This document shows, in pieces, positions 29,184-38,806 of a stretch of DNA of 64,000 nucleotides; the stretch's first letter is position 1, and each line of letters opens with the position of its first letter. The stretch lies in assembly GCF_007097155.1 (NCBI RefSeq), contig NZ_VJWA01000001.1:248001-312000 (forward strand). The letters are read 5' to 3'. The notes beneath the pieces are model-generated. The model was given only the letters and a program-made list of their open reading frames with translations, made no database searches and had not been told where the DNA came from. This DNA comes from Glacieibacterium frigidum (GTDB lineage Bacteria; Pseudomonadota; Alphaproteobacteria; Sphingomonadales; Sphingomonadaceae). The translations under genes and the position numbers were made by a program.

Positions 29184-29559
29184 GGAGGGAATGTAGTGGC
29201 TGCACGGGCGCGCGGCCACCCCCGTTCGACGGGACGATCCCCTATCGAAGGGTTGCGAAAACGTTGCGTAAAAACAACACAGCCAAAACCTGTTCGATGA
29301 GTTTTCAAGGCTTTCACAGCCAATTTTGGTAAAATGATAACCAAGATTATTGCAAAATTGACACGTTAATTCAGCAAATACGGTCGGTAGCCATACCGTA
29401 TCGTTACGGTAACCGATCATTAAATAAATTAACCTCACAGCCTAATTTTGACCAATCTGACGAGTCGGAACGGTTTGTAACGGCCAAGGTTCATTGCTGA
29501 TCCGGACCGAAGATGCGGCGCATCCAGCGTCGCGCGCGGGCCGGGTTGGGAGGACCGTC
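29184..29559. other. AT-rich intergenic region between divergent genes
   Basis: The only gene-free stretch over 300 bases. From ~29240 to ~29460 it is markedly AT-rich against a GC-rich surrounding, with runs such as AAAATGATAA and TTAAATAAATTAA. It must hold the promoters of the DUF1289 operon (leftward) and the adhesin (rightward). A TTGACA hexamer lies at 29358-29363, but no good -10 box stands at the right distance. A cluster of CGGT/ACCG half-sites is annotated separately. No convincing gene is seen inside. Confidence 0.75.
29381..29415. promoter_or_regulatory. Cluster of CGGT/ACCG half-sites, candidate operator
   Basis: Within 35 bases there are five half-sites: CGGT at 29381, CGGT at 29385, ACCG at 29395, CGGT at 29407 and ACCG at 29412. 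They form overlapping palindromes, including a perfect 7-base inverted repeat (TACCGTA, 4-base spacer, TACGGTA, 29394-29411). This looks like a binding site for a dimeric regulator controlling the adhesin and/or the divergent operon. No regulator gene is adjacent. Confidence 0.5.
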
Positions 29560-32500
29560 ATGACCGTTGCCACCGCGCGCGCCCGCCGCGCTTTCGTACT
29601 GCTCAATTCGGCTGCTACGGCGCTCGCCACCGCGCTGATCGCGACACCGGCGCAGGCCGCGCTGGTCGGCGCGTGCACGGGGGTCAGCCTGCCGCGCTCG
29701 GTGGTCACCGACATCGTCGCCGGGCCGCTCAACGGCATCGTCAACCCTCTCCAGGGGCGGGTCAACGACATCCTGGGGGTCGTCGGGATCATCCCTATCG
29801 TCGGCGAGGTCTTCCCGCAGCTCTCGATCGACGTCGCCGGCCTGCTCAACAACGCCGCAAGCGGCGCACCGATCACGCTGCAGGCGCTCGACGTCAACGG
29901 CGTCATCGTCGGCCCGGCCGACAACTGCCAGTCGACCGCGGACTCGTTCCAGCTCGACACGCCCGCCGGCATCTCGATCGGCGGTAACCGCATCCTCGGC
30001 CTGGGGTCGGAGGGGCTGGTGGCGAACGCCGGCGAGATCGGGTCGATCGCGCTGGGCAACACCGCGAGCACGACCGCCGCTGCGACCAACGCCGTTGCGA
30101 TCGGTACCGGCGCATCGGTGACCGCGGCGAACAGCGTCGCCGTCGGCGCCGGATCGACCGCGACCCGCGGTGCGGTGGCGGGCTATACCGCACCCGGCCT
30201 TGCGGCACCGCAGACCTCGGCGGGCGAATTCTCGGTCGGCGCGGCGGGTGCGACGCGGCAGATCACCAACGTCGCCGCGGGCTCGGCCCCGACCGATGCG
30301 GTCAACGTCGCGCAGGTCAGCGCGGCGATCGGTGCGACGGCGGCGGCGCAGCCCATCCAGTACTCGACCCCCGGCGCGCCGACGACGCCCAACCCCGGCG
30401 TGACCTCGAACGACGTGACCCTGGTCGGCACCGCGCCCGGCACCGCTGTCGCGCTGCACAATGTCGCCCCCGGCGTCGTCGCTTCGGGCTCGACCGACGC
30501 GGTCAACGGCGGGCAGCTGTTCACCACCAACACCAATGTGACGAACAACACTACGAACATCACCAACCTCAACAACGGCCTCGCGGGGCTGGTGCAGCAG
30601 GCGGGCGGCAGCCCGGGCGCGGGCGCGATCAGTGTCGGCGCGGCGACGGCGGGGACGGTGGTGAACTTCACCGGCACCGGCGGCACGCGGACGCTGACCG
30701 GCGTCACCGCAGGCGCCCTCGCGCCGGGGTCGACCGACGCGGTCAACGGCAGCCAGTTGTCGGCGACCAACACGCAGGTGACCAACACCACCAACGCGCT
30801 GGCGGTCACCAACAACAACGTCACCAACCTGACGACGGGGATCAACACCGGCACGATCGGCCTGGTGCGGCAGGTCGGTGGCAGCCCGGGTGCGGGCCTG
30901 ATCACCGTCGGTGCAGAGACCGGCGGCACCAACGTCAGCGTCGCGGGGACCGACGGCAACCGCATCGTCTCGGGCGTTGCAGCGGGCGTCGCACCGACCG
31001 ACGCGGTCAACGTCTCGCAGCTCACCGCCATGGGCGGCGGGGTCGCGAACGCGGTGCAGTACGACGTCATCGGCGGCCTGCGGACCAACACGGTGACGCT
31101 GACGGGCGGTGCGGCGGGGCCGGTAACGATCACCAACCTCGCACCCGGTGCGCTGACCGCGACATCGACCGACGCGGTCAACGGCAGCCAGCTGTCGGCG
31201 ACCAACACGCAGGTAACGGCGATCAACACCCAGGTGACGACCAACACCGCGGCGATCGCGGTGACCAACACCAACGTCACCAACCTGACCACCGGCATCA
31301 ACAACGGCACGATCGGCCTGGTGCAGCAGACCGGCGGCGCGCCCGGCGCGGGTCAGATCACCGTCGGTCAAGCGACGGGCGGAACGAGCGTCAGCGTCGC
31401 GGGCACCGACGGCAACCGCGTCGTCTCGGGCGTCGCGGCGGGTGTCGCGGCGACCGACGCGGTCAACGTCTCGCAGCTCAACGCCGTCGGCAACGGCGTC
31501 GCCAATGCGGTGCAGTACGACGTCGTCGGCGGCGTGCGGACCAACACCGTGACGCTCGCGGGCGGTGCGGCCGGGCCGGTGACGGTGACCAATGTCGCGG
31601 CGGGTGCGCTGAACGATACGTCGACCGACGCGGTCAACGGCGCGCAGCTGTTCGCGACCAACAGCCAGGTAACGACCAACACGACCAACATCGCCAACCT
31701 GACGACGACGGTGGCGGGCAACACCACCGCGATCACCGCCAATACGACGGCGATCACCAACCTGACCAACGGCACGGCGGGTCTGGTGCAGCAGGACGGC
31801 GGTGCGCCGGGGGCGGGGACGATCCGCGTCGGGGCGTCGACTGCGGGTACGACCGTGGACGTCACCGGCACCGGCGGCACGCGGACCGTCACCGGGGTCA
31901 CCGCGGGCGCGCTGAACGACACGTCGACCGACGCGGTCAACGGCGCGCAGCTGTTCGCGACCAACAGCCAGACGACGATCAACACCACGAACATTGCGGG
32001 CAACACCACCGCGATCACCAACCTGACGACCAACATCAACAACGGCACGGTCGGGCTGGTGCAGCAGACCGGCGGCTCGCCCGGCAACGGGCCGATCACC
32101 GTCGGCGCGACGACGGGCGGCACGACGATCAACGTCGCGGGCACGGGGGGCGACCGCATCATCACCGGGGTCGCGCCGGGCCTCGCGGCGAACGACGCGG
32201 CGACGGTCGGTCAGCTGGCGCAGGTCACCGGCGGCGCGTTCAACGCCGTGCAGTACGACACCGACGCCAACGGCGGCCGGCTCAACTCGGTGACGCTGAT
32301 CGGCGGATCTGCGGGGCCGGTGACGATCAGCAACGTCGCGGCGGGCGCACTGACCGCCGGGTCGACCGATGCGGTCAACGGCAGCCAGCTGGCGGCGGCG
32401 AACGCCCAGATCGTCACCAACTCGACGACGATCAACAACATCATCGCGGGCAACGCGGGTGCCTTCCGGTCGAACAATGCGGCCGGTGCTCCGGCGGCAT

Positions 32501-33057
32501 CGGCGACCGGAGCGAACGCCAGCGCGGGCGGCTTCGGGGCGACCGCCAGCGGCGTCCAGTCGGTGGCACTGGGCAACGGCGCGGTGTCGACGGGCAGCCG
32601 CTCGGTGGCACTCGGTGCCCAGTCGACCGACGGCGGCGTCGCCAACGTCGTCTCGGTGGGCAGCGTCGGGGCGGAGCGGAGGATCGTCAATGTCGGACCC
32701 GCGATCAACGGCACCGACGCGGTGAACCTCAGCCAGCTGCAGGCGGCGACGGGCACGATCAACTCCAGCATCAACAACCTGCAGGGTCAGATCGACGGCC
32801 TCGGCTTCGACCTGCGCAATGCCCGCCGCCGCGCCAACGCGGGTACGGCGGGCGCGATGGCGGTCGCGGCACTGCCGCAGCCGTTCACCGAAGGCGCCGG
32901 CATGGTCGCGGGCGCGGTCGGCTTCTGGCAGGACCAGGTGGCGTTCGCGATCGGCGTGTCGAAGATCGTCAGCGACAGCGCCATCGTGAAGGCGGGCGCC
33001 TCGGTCAGCGGCCGCGGCAGCGGCGGCTTCAACGCGGGCGTCGGCTTCCAGTTCTAA
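29560..33057 (+). CDS. Trimeric autotransporter adhesin (YadA-like)
   Basis: 1165 residues. Signal peptide at ~1-36 (ends ATPAQA). A unique region to ~160, then YadA-head left-handed beta-roll motifs ([28 protein letters not shown]; ~162-210). At least ten neck-type TDAVN-x-(S/A/G)-Q elements then alternate with GLV-x-Q stalk units. A coiled coil (~1074 on) and a C-terminal beta-barrel anchor end in FNAGVGFQF. Three chains form one surface fibre that typically mediates attachment. The ATG at 29560 is preceded by GGGAGG. It is followed by its own terminator. Receptor unknown. Confidence 0.95.
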   Translation: MTVATARARRAFVLLNSAATALATALIATPAQAALVGACTGVSLPRSVVTDIVAGPLNGIVNPLQGRVNDILGVVGIIPIVGEVFPQLSIDVAGLLNNAASGAPITLQALDVNGVIVGPADNCQSTADSFQLDTPAGISIGGNRILGLGSEGLVANAGEIGSIALGNTASTTAAATNAVAIGTGASVTAANSVAVGAGSTATRGAVAGYTAPGLAAPQTSAGEFSVGAAGATRQITNVAAGSAPTDAVNVAQVSAAIGATAAAQPIQYSTPGAPTTPNPGVTSNDVTLVGTAPGTAVALHNVAPGVVASGSTDAVNGGQLFTTNTNVTNNTTNITNLNNGLAGLVQQAGGSPGAGAISVGAATAGTVVNFTGTGGTRTLTGVTAGALAPGSTDAVNGSQLSATNTQVTNTTNALAVTNNNVTNLTTGINTGTIGLVRQVGGSPGAGLITVGAETGGTNVSVAGTDGNRIVSGVAAGVAPTDAVNVSQLTAMGGGVANAVQYDVIGGLRTNTVTLTGGAAGPVTITNLAPGALTATSTDAVNGSQLSATNTQVTAINTQVTTNTAAIAVTNTNVTNLTTGINNGTIGLVQQTGGAPGAGQITVGQATGGTSVSVAGTDGNRVVSGVAAGVAATDAVNVSQLNAVGNGVANAVQYDVVGGVRTNTVTLAGGAAGPVTVTNVAAGALNDTSTDAVNGAQLFATNSQVTTNTTNIANLTTTVAGNTTAITANTTAITNLTNGTAGLVQQDGGAPGAGTIRVGASTAGTTVDVTGTGGTRTVTGVTAGALNDTSTDAVNGAQLFATNSQTTINTTNIAGNTTAITNLTTNINNGTVGLVQQTGGSPGNGPITVGATTGGTTINVAGTGGDRIITGVAPGLAANDAATVGQLAQVTGGAFNAVQYDTDANGGRLNSVTLIGGSAGPVTISNVAAGALTAGSTDAVNGSQLAAANAQIVTNSTTINNIIAGNAGAFRSNNAAGAPAASATGANASAGGFGATASGVQSVALGNGAVSTGSRSVALGAQSTDGGVANVVSVGSVGAERRIVNVGPAINGTDAVNLSQLQAATGTINSSINNLQGQIDGLGFDLRNARRRANAGTAGAMAVAALPQPFTEGAGMVAGAVGFWQDQVAFAIGVSKIVSDSAIVKAGASVSGRGSGGFNAGVGFQF
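30586..32100 (+). repeat. In-frame repeats in the adhesin stalk
   Basis: The segment coding GLV-x-Q-x-GG-x-PG begins at 30586, 30859, 31315, 31780 and 32053, giving spacings of 273, 456, 465 and 273 bases. So the stalk mixes a ~91-residue unit with a ~153-residue unit; the long unit contains an extra [12 protein letters not shown] neck block. Long stretches are nearly identical between copies in DNA, which makes length change by recombination and assembly errors both likely. Confidence 0.85.
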
Positions 33058-33072
33058 AGGCTGGGTAAAGGG

Positions 33073-33106
33073 ACGGGCCGGGGCAGCGATGCCCCGGCCC
33101 GTTTCT
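33073..33106 (+). terminator. Rho-independent terminator of the adhesin gene
   Basis: A perfect 12-base GC-rich stem (33073-33084 with 33091-33102) and 6-base loop are followed by TTCTT. It starts 15 bases after the adhesin stop and lies before the molybdenum hydroxylase gene, so the two are probably transcribed separately. Confidence 0.85.
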
Positions 33107-33140
33107 TGTGCGTGTCACAGAAGCGGGGCAGGATGTGCCG

Positions 33141-35321
33141 ATGATCGATCTGCTCGAGGCGCCGACCCGCCGCATGGTGCTGACTGCCGGTGCTGCGCTG
33201 GGCGGCGGGCTGATGTTCGGCTGGGCCCCTGCAGGCGCGCAGGCGACGCCGGCGAAGCTCGGCACCTACGTCCGCATCGCGCCCGACGGCATCGTCACCC
33301 TCGTCGCGCATAATCCGGAGTGCGGGCAGGGCACCAAGACCTCGATCCCGATGCTGGTGGCGGAGGAGCTCGACGTCGACTGGGCGCAAGTCCGCATCGA
33401 GCAGGCGATCGCCGACACCGCGGTCTATGGCCGCCAGGTCGCGGGCGGCAGCCAGGCGACGACGCTGCAGTACGACGCCTTCCGCCGCATCGGCGCGGGC
33501 GCGCGGGCGATGCTGGTGGCTGCCGCGGCGCAGGGCTGGGGGGTCGATCCCGCCAGCTGCACCACCGCGCCGGGCGTCGTGCGCCATCCCGCGAGCGGGC
33601 GCTCCCAGCCCTACGGCGCGCTCGCGGCGCAGGCGGCGACGATGCCCGCGCCCGATGCGGCGACGCTGACGCTCAAGGACCCGAAGGCCTTTGCGATCAT
33701 CGGCAAGCCGCACCCCGGCGTCGACAACCGCGCCATCGTCGAGGGGCGGCAGGCGTTCGGCATCGACACGGTCGTGCCGGGCATGAAGTACGCGACCTAC
33801 AGCAAATGCCCGGTCCCCGGCGGCAAGCCGACCGGCGGCGATTTCGCGAAAGCGAAGACGGTCAGGGGTGTCCGCGACGTCTTCATTCTGGAGGGCGACG
33901 GCGACATCGGCGCCGGCCTGATCCCCGGCGTCGCGGTCGTCGCCGACAGCTGGTGGGCGGCCGAGAAGGCGCGGCGGCTGATCGACATCAGCTGGGACGA
34001 GGGTGCCGCCGCCGGCATCGACAGCGCCGGCCTCGCGGCGCGCGCCGCCGAGCTGCTCAAGGCGCCGCCGCAGCGGACCATCCACGCCACGGGCGACGTC
34101 GACGCCGCGCTGAAGGCGGCGAAGAAAACGGTGACCGCCGAGTACGACTACCCCTTCATCGCGCACGCGCCGATGGAGCCGATGAACTGCACCGCGCACG
34201 TCGTCGGCGGCAAGGTCGAGATCTGGGCGCCGACGCAGAACCCGGAGCCGGGTCGCGCGCAGGTCGCCAAGGTACTCGGCGTCGCCCCCGCCGATGTGAC
34301 GATCCGCATGACGCGCTGCGGCGGCGGCTTCGGGCGGCGGCTGGTCAACGATTTCATGGCCGAGGCCGCGGCGATCTCGAAGCGCGCCGGGGTGCCGGTC
34401 AAGCTGATCTGGAGCCGCGAGGACGACCTGCGCCAGTCCTTCTACCGCGCCGCCGGGTGGCACCGCTTCACCGCCGGACTCGACGCCAAGGGGCGGGTCA
34501 GCGGCTGGCGCGACCAGTTCGTGTCGTTCGGCGAGGGCGAAACCTTCAAGCGGTCGGCGGCGATCACCCCGCAGCAGTTCCCGGCAGGCTTCGTCGACGA
34601 CTTCGCGCGGGTGTCGTCGGTGATGCCGCTGCGCCTCGACACGGGTCCGCTGCGCGCCCCGTCGAACAACGCCTTCGGGTTTGCCTTCCAGTCGTTCATC
34701 GACGAGCTGGCGCACGCCGCGGGCGCCGATCCGGTGGCGTTCCGCGTGGCGCTGCTCGGCCCCGACCGGCTGGTCGGCGACCCCAAGGCGCGCGACGTCT
34801 GGAACTCGGGCCGGATGCGCGGCGTGGTCGAGGCGGTCGCCAAGGATGCCGGCTGGGGCCGCAAGCTGCCTCCGCGCTCGGGGCTCGGCATCGGCTTTCA
34901 CTTCAGCCACCTCGGCTATGTCGCGCATGTCGTCGAGGCGAAGGTCGCCAACGACGGCGCGGTGTCGGTCGTCAAGGTGTGGAGCGTCGCCGACGTCGGC
35001 CGCCAGATCGTCAACCCGAGCGGCGCGATCAACCAGATGCAGGGGTCGGTGATCGACGCCATCGGCTCGACGCTGGGCCAGGCGATCACGCTCGAGCGCG
35101 GACGTGTCGTGCAGGGCAATTTCGATTCCTACCCGCTGCCGCGCATCGACCAGGCACCGCCGGTCGCGGTGCGCTTCCTGCTGAGCGACAACAACCCGAC
35201 AGGTCTGGGCGAGCCTGCCTACCCGCCGCTGCCGCCGGCGCTGTGCAACGCGATCTTCGCCGCGACGGGTGTGCGGGTGCGGTCGTTGCCGGTGGACACG
35301 GCGTTGCTGCGCAAGGTTTGA
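33141..35321 (+). CDS. Molybdenum hydroxylase large subunit (isoquinoline 1-oxidoreductase beta/XDH family), Tat-exported
   Basis: 726 residues. The N-terminus has a twin-arginine signal (TRRMVLTAGAALGGGLMFG). The body has molybdopterin-cytosine-dinucleotide-binding segments (CGQGTKTSIPML, RMTRCGGGFGRRL, APMEPMNC) and a C-terminal catalytic glutamate in GLGEPAYPPLPP. The family hydroxylates N-heterocycles or oxidises aldehydes in the periplasm and normally pairs with a small [2Fe-2S] subunit, but none is encoded next to it. The ATG at 33141 is chosen because the Tat motif follows closely. Substrate unknown. Confidence 0.88.
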   Translation: MIDLLEAPTRRMVLTAGAALGGGLMFGWAPAGAQATPAKLGTYVRIAPDGIVTLVAHNPECGQGTKTSIPMLVAEELDVDWAQVRIEQAIADTAVYGRQVAGGSQATTLQYDAFRRIGAGARAMLVAAAAQGWGVDPASCTTAPGVVRHPASGRSQPYGALAAQAATMPAPDAATLTLKDPKAFAIIGKPHPGVDNRAIVEGRQAFGIDTVVPGMKYATYSKCPVPGGKPTGGDFAKAKTVRGVRDVFILEGDGDIGAGLIPGVAVVADSWWAAEKARRLIDISWDEGAAAGIDSAGLAARAAELLKAPPQRTIHATGDVDAALKAAKKTVTAEYDYPFIAHAPMEPMNCTAHVVGGKVEIWAPTQNPEPGRAQVAKVLGVAPADVTIRMTRCGGGFGRRLVNDFMAEAAAISKRAGVPVKLIWSREDDLRQSFYRAAGWHRFTAGLDAKGRVSGWRDQFVSFGEGETFKRSAAITPQQFPAGFVDDFARVSSVMPLRLDTGPLRAPSNNAFGFAFQSFIDELAHAAGADPVAFRVALLGPDRLVGDPKARDVWNSGRMRGVVEAVAKDAGWGRKLPPRSGLGIGFHFSHLGYVAHVVEAKVANDGAVSVVKVWSVADVGRQIVNPSGAINQMQGSVIDAIGSTLGQAITLERGRVVQGNFDSYPLPRIDQAPPVAVRFLLSDNNPTGLGEPAYPPLPPALCNAIFAATGVRVRSLPVDTALLRKV

Positions 35322-35345
35322 GCGCGGAAGTTCGCGAGTGTCGTG

Positions 35346-35693
35346 CTAGCGCGGCACGGGCGGCGAAGCCGGGAAACACGAGCGCGCCAAGTCGTTAAAC
35401 AGTCCTGCGGCGATCTTGGCGGACCACGGGTGTCGATAACCCATCGTCAGTCGCCGCTCGACCCCCTCATCATGCACAGCGACTGATATGATTCCCTTGC
35501 CGCGCCGGCCCATACTCATGTCCAGCGCCACACCATCGGGCAAGGGCACAGGCGTAACCTGCCCCCCTCGCCCCATCTGCCGCGTGATGCACGCCTGCAG
35601 ACTGACCAGTGTCTCAGGCGACCTCGCTTCCACCCCGGCGTCCCGAAACCCGTCGGCATCGGCGGCAAGCAACAGCAGGGCGATCAGGATCAT
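35346..35693 (-). CDS. Small exported protein, unknown
   Basis: 115 residues. A short signal peptide (MILIALLLLAADA) leads into a compact region with ACITRQMGRGG and a closing LARSCF, so two cysteines could form a disulfide. The ATG at 35693 is preferred because GGAG lies six bases before it; longer in-frame starts lack a ribosome site. No family recognised. It lies 24 bases beyond the convergent stop of the molybdenum hydroxylase. Confidence 0.6.
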   Translation of the reverse strand: MILIALLLLAADADGFRDAGVEARSPETLVSLQACITRQMGRGGQVTPVPLPDGVALDMSMGRRGKGIISVAVHDEGVERRLTMGYRHPWSAKIAAGLFNDLARSCFPASPPVPR

Positions 35694-35750
35694 GCTCAGC
35701 TCCATAGGAAGGGCAGGCGTGTCCCTAGCGCCGTGTCCCAAAATCTGCGC

Positions 35751-36134
35751 TCACGCCCGGTGCGCGGTAACCTCGATCTCAATCCGCATCGCGGGGTCGA
35801 CGAGGCCCGCCTCGATCATCGTCGCGGCGGGTGGTGCAGCGCCGAAGGCAGCGCGCAGGTGGGGCCAGCACACTTCGAACTCGCGCCGGTCGGGTAGATA
35901 ATAGGTCACGCGCACCACGTCGGCGAAGCTCGCCCCGGCCTCGCTTAGCGCCGTGCCGATGATCGCCAGCGCGTTGATGCACTGCGCCTCGGCACCCTCA
36001 GGCAAAATGCCGGAGACGGGGTCGCGACCCGTGGTGCCCGCGACGAAGATGAAATCGCCGCTGACGACGGCGCGGGCATAGGCGACCAGTGGTTCGTGCG
36101 GCGCCCCTGAGAAGATGCGTCGCTTGTCGGTCAA
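35751..36134 (-). CDS. RidA family (YjgF/UK114) deaminase-like protein
   Basis: 127 residues. The family fold and end motif are visible: YARAVVSGDFIFVAGTTG, INALAIIGTALSEAGASFADVVRVTYYL and a C-terminal IEIEVTAHRA. RidA proteins hydrolyse reactive enamine/imine intermediates from PLP enzymes. The arginine that binds the carboxylate in true RidA is not clearly placed (the end reads AMRIEIEV), so the activity may belong to a sub-family. Starts with TTG overlapping the carboxypeptidase stop (TTGA). Confidence 0.82.
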   Translation of the reverse strand: MTDKRRIFSGAPHEPLVAYARAVVSGDFIFVAGTTGRDPVSGILPEGAEAQCINALAIIGTALSEAGASFADVVRVTYYLPDRREFEVCWPHLRAAFGAAPPAATMIEAGLVDPAMRIEIEVTAHRA

Positions 36135-37090
36135 CGCGGGCGCGTCACCGCGAGCACCTCGTCGTCACCCGACCCCTGCTCGGCGAGGTGTTCGAGAGTC
36201 TGGTCGTTGAGATCGTCGATCTCCGACAGGTTGGCGCTGACCGTCGTCATCTGCCCGCGCGACCGCTTGGTCAGCACGTCGAAGCCGGTGTCGAGCAGGC
36301 TGGTGACATTGCCGTCGCGCGCCAGCCGGTTGGGGCCGCCCAGCACCACCGCGATCAGCCGCACGCCGTCGTGCGCAGCCGATGCCGCCAGCGTGAAGCC
36401 GGCCGCGTTGGTGAAGCCCGTCTTGATGCCGTCGACGCCGGGCAGCGTCTTCAGCAGGTGGTTGTGGTTGCCGATCGACTGCCCCTCGAAGTCGTAGGCG
36501 ACCTTCGAGAACACGTAGTAATATTGCGGGAAGTCGCGGATCAGCGCGCGGCTGAGCGTCGCGATGTCGCGCGCGGTGGTCAGCTGGCGCTTGTCGGGCA
36601 GGCCGGTGGCGTTGACGAAGGTCGACTTCGTCATGCCGAGCGACCGCGCCTTGGCGGTCATCATCGCGCAATAGGCCGCCTCGCTACCCGCGATATGCTC
36701 GGCGAGCGCGACGGCGATGTCGTTCGCCGACCGCGTCGCGATGACGCCGATCGCGTCGCGCACGCTGATCTGCTCGCCGACCCGCAGGCCCAGCTTCGAG
36801 GGCGGCTGCGCGGCGGCGCGCGCGGTCATGGTGATATAGTCGGTCTCGCGCAGCTGACCCTTGGTGATGGCGTCGAACGCCATGTAGAGCGTCAGCACCT
36901 TGGTGATCGACGCCGGCAGACGCGGCGCATCGGCCTGGCGCGCGTACATCACCTCGCCGCTGTCGGCATTGACGAGGATCGCCGCATATTTGGGCTCGGC
37001 ATACAGGCTCTTCGCCGATGCCGCCGGGCCGAGCAGCATCGCGCCGCAGGCGACGCTTAAACAACCCGCTCTAAAACCCTGACTCCGCAA
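36131..37090 (-). CDS. D-alanyl-D-alanine carboxypeptidase (S11 family)
   Basis: About 319 residues. A signal peptide (ends GPAASA) precedes the penicillin-binding fold. The three active-site motifs are intact: SxxK in PASITK, SxN in RSANDIA and KTG in GIKTGFT. It trims terminal D-Ala from peptidoglycan stem peptides in the periplasm. The PBP5-type C-terminal stalk and membrane anchor are missing. The start is uncertain; a TTG at 37090 has GGGGAG five bases upstream, while longer candidates add a non-signal-like stretch. Confidence 0.9.
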   Translation of the reverse strand: MRSQGFRAGCLSVACGAMLLGPAASAKSLYAEPKYAAILVNADSGEVMYARQADAPRLPASITKVLTLYMAFDAITKGQLRETDYITMTARAAAQPPSKLGLRVGEQISVRDAIGVIATRSANDIAVALAEHIAGSEAAYCAMMTAKARSLGMTKSTFVNATGLPDKRQLTTARDIATLSRALIRDFPQYYYVFSKVAYDFEGQSIGNHNHLLKTLPGVDGIKTGFTNAAGFTLAASAAHDGVRLIAVVLGGPNRLARDGNVTSLLDTGFDVLTKRSRGQMTTVSANLSEIDDLNDQTLEHLAEQGSGDDEVLAVTRPR

Positions 37091-37180
37091 AGGAACTCCC
37101 CGCTCCCGCCGCACGCAGACTGTAACAGATGCCGAATCGCGCGCCAAGCGCGTTTGAACGCGGTGCGGCGTCGCTTCGGC

Positions 37181-38050
37181 TCAGTCGCAGTGCGCCGCCA
37201 TGACGCGCGGCACCTCGTCGAGCAGTTCGCGCGCCAGGAAGCCGACGCGGCCGATGGTCCGGGTCAGGCGCGCGCCCGCCTCGCCGTGCAGGTACACGCC
37301 CCAGATCGCCGCCGTCAGCGGGGCGCAGCCGCGCGCCGCGAGGCCGGTGACGATGCCCGCCAGCGTATCCCCCGATCCGCTCGTCGCGAGGCCGACGCCG
37401 CCGCCGCCGTAGCGGTACAGCTCGCCGTCGAGCGTCGCGATAAGCGTCTGGCTGCTCTTCAGCACGACGATGCTGCCCGTCCGCTGCGCCGCGTCGCGGG
37501 CATGGCCCTCGGGATCGGCGAGCACCGCGTCGCGATCGGTATCGAGCAGCGACGCCATCTCGCCGGCGTGCGGCGTCAGCACCGCGCGGCCGGGGCGGGC
37601 GGCGAGCAGGGCATGCGGGCACTTCAGCGCGGCGGCGTCGAGCACCAGCACCGCGTCGCAGGCATGTTTCGCAAGCGCGGACGCGAGCGCCGCGGTCTCG
37701 TCGTCCCCCGTCATGCCGGGGCCGACCAGCACCGCGTCGCAGCGGTCGAGCCGCTTGCACAGATCGTCGCTTGCAGCCGGATCGATGCCGCCGTCGGGCG
37801 TCTCGTCATGCCCGCTGACCAGCGCCTCGGGCACCGCGAGGGCCAGTGCGACGGCGACGCTGCGCACCGTGGCAACTTGCAGCTTGCCCGCCCCGGCACG
37901 CAGCGCGGCGACGCTGGCGAGGAGGGCGGCACCCGGCACCTCGACGCTGCCCCCGATGACCAGCACCCGGCCGCGCGCGTCCTTGTCGACCTCGCCGTCG
38001 TGTGCGGGCAGCGGCAGGGTGCGCAGCAGCGCCTCGTCGATGGCGATCAT
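37181..38050 (-). CDS. nnrD: ADP/ATP-dependent (S)-NAD(P)H-hydrate dehydratase
   Basis: 289 residues, corresponding to the C-terminal domain of YjeF: GRVLVIGGS, LVGPGMTG, LTPHAGEMASLL and the nucleotide-binding GSGDTLAGIVTGL. It repairs damaged NADH and NADPH hydrates. The epimerase half (NnrE) is not fused and not adjacent. It begins at an ATG overlapping the histidine phosphatase stop (ATGA). Confidence 0.92.
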   Translation of the reverse strand: MIAIDEALLRTLPLPAHDGEVDKDARGRVLVIGGSVEVPGAALLASVAALRAGAGKLQVATVRSVAVALALAVPEALVSGHDETPDGGIDPAASDDLCKRLDRCDAVLVGPGMTGDDETAALASALAKHACDAVLVLDAAALKCPHALLAARPGRAVLTPHAGEMASLLDTDRDAVLADPEGHARDAAQRTGSIVVLKSSQTLIATLDGELYRYGGGGVGLATSGSGDTLAGIVTGLAARGCAPLTAAIWGVYLHGEAGARLTRTIGRVGFLARELLDEVPRVMAAHCD

Positions 38051-38778
38051 CCCGCCGCCACCGCGGCGTCGGGGGCGCGCGTCACCGGCGCCTGTGCCGC
38101 GACCGGCGCGACGTGATTGTAGCGCACCAGCGCGGGGGCACCGCCGCCGAACTCGTACTCGGTGACCGAGCAGTTGGCGACGTCGCCAGCACGGTCGATA
38201 TCGAGGATCGTCGCCTCGTCGAGCCCCTCGAGGATATAGCGCAGGCACAGCACGACGACCTGGTGCGCGACGATGACGACGCGCTCGCCTTCGTGGTGCA
38301 GGCTGATCGTATCGAGCACGCTGCGCAGGCGCAGGATGACGTCGGTCCAGCTCTCGCCGCCGGGCGGGCGGTGGTAGAACTTGCCGAGCATGGTCAGCGA
38401 TGCCGCCTGCTCGGGATGGAATTCGGTGACCCCGGCGCGGGTGAGGCGGTCGAGGATGCCGAACTCGCGCTCGCGCAACCGCTCGTCGGCGGCGCGCATC
38501 TCGCACGGGCAGATCGCGTCGGCGACGTGCTGCGCGGTCTGGCGGGCGCGGAGGAAAGGCGAGTTGAGGATCACCGTCGGCGGCGCGGGCAGGGCGGCGA
38601 ACCACGTGCCGAGCGCCTTTGCCTGGTCGTGCCCCAGATCGCTCAGCGGCACGTCGCAGTCGCGCATGTCGAGGACGATGCGGCTGTGCCCCGCGGCCTC
38701 GGCGGCGTCGGCGGCGACATTGCCGGCGCTCTGCCCGTGCCGCACGATCCACAGGCGTTCGGGCCAGCGCTGATGCAA
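38047..38778 (-). CDS. Histidine phosphatase family protein
   Basis: About 243 residues. The catalytic RHG motif is in WIVRHGQSAGN, the second histidine in VIVAHQVVVL, and NSPFLRARQTA supplies the substrate-pocket arginines. The family covers phosphoglycerate mutases and varied phosphatases; the substrate is not clear. The TTG at 38778, with GGAGAG seven bases upstream, gives the usual N-terminus; an ATG at 38802 or GTG at 38829 would add unrelated residues. Coupled to nnrD. Confidence 0.85.
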   Translation of the reverse strand: MHQRWPERLWIVRHGQSAGNVAADAAEAAGHSRIVLDMRDCDVPLSDLGHDQAKALGTWFAALPAPPTVILNSPFLRARQTAQHVADAICPCEMRAADERLREREFGILDRLTRAGVTEFHPEQAASLTMLGKFYHRPPGGESWTDVILRLRSVLDTISLHHEGERVVIVAHQVVVLCLRYILEGLDEATILDIDRAGDVANCSVTEYEFGGGAPALVRYNHVAPVAAQAPVTRAPDAAVAAG

Positions 38779-38806
38779 GTTTGCTCTCCGGTTGAGGCAC
38801 ATCAAA

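Noticed and set aside
29358-29386. Sigma-70 promoter from the TTGACA at 29358
   Set aside because: No acceptable -10 hexamer lies 16-18 bases downstream, so it is mentioned but not annotated as a promoter.
29184-29438. Upstream extension of the DUF1289 frame into the AT-rich region
   Set aside because: The added residues are unlike the family and run through the probable promoter and operator; the ATG at 29183 starts the conserved domain.
30586-32100. CRISPR-like or satellite repeat
   Set aside because: Repeats are in frame within one adhesin gene and of coding type, with no constant short repeat/spacer pattern.
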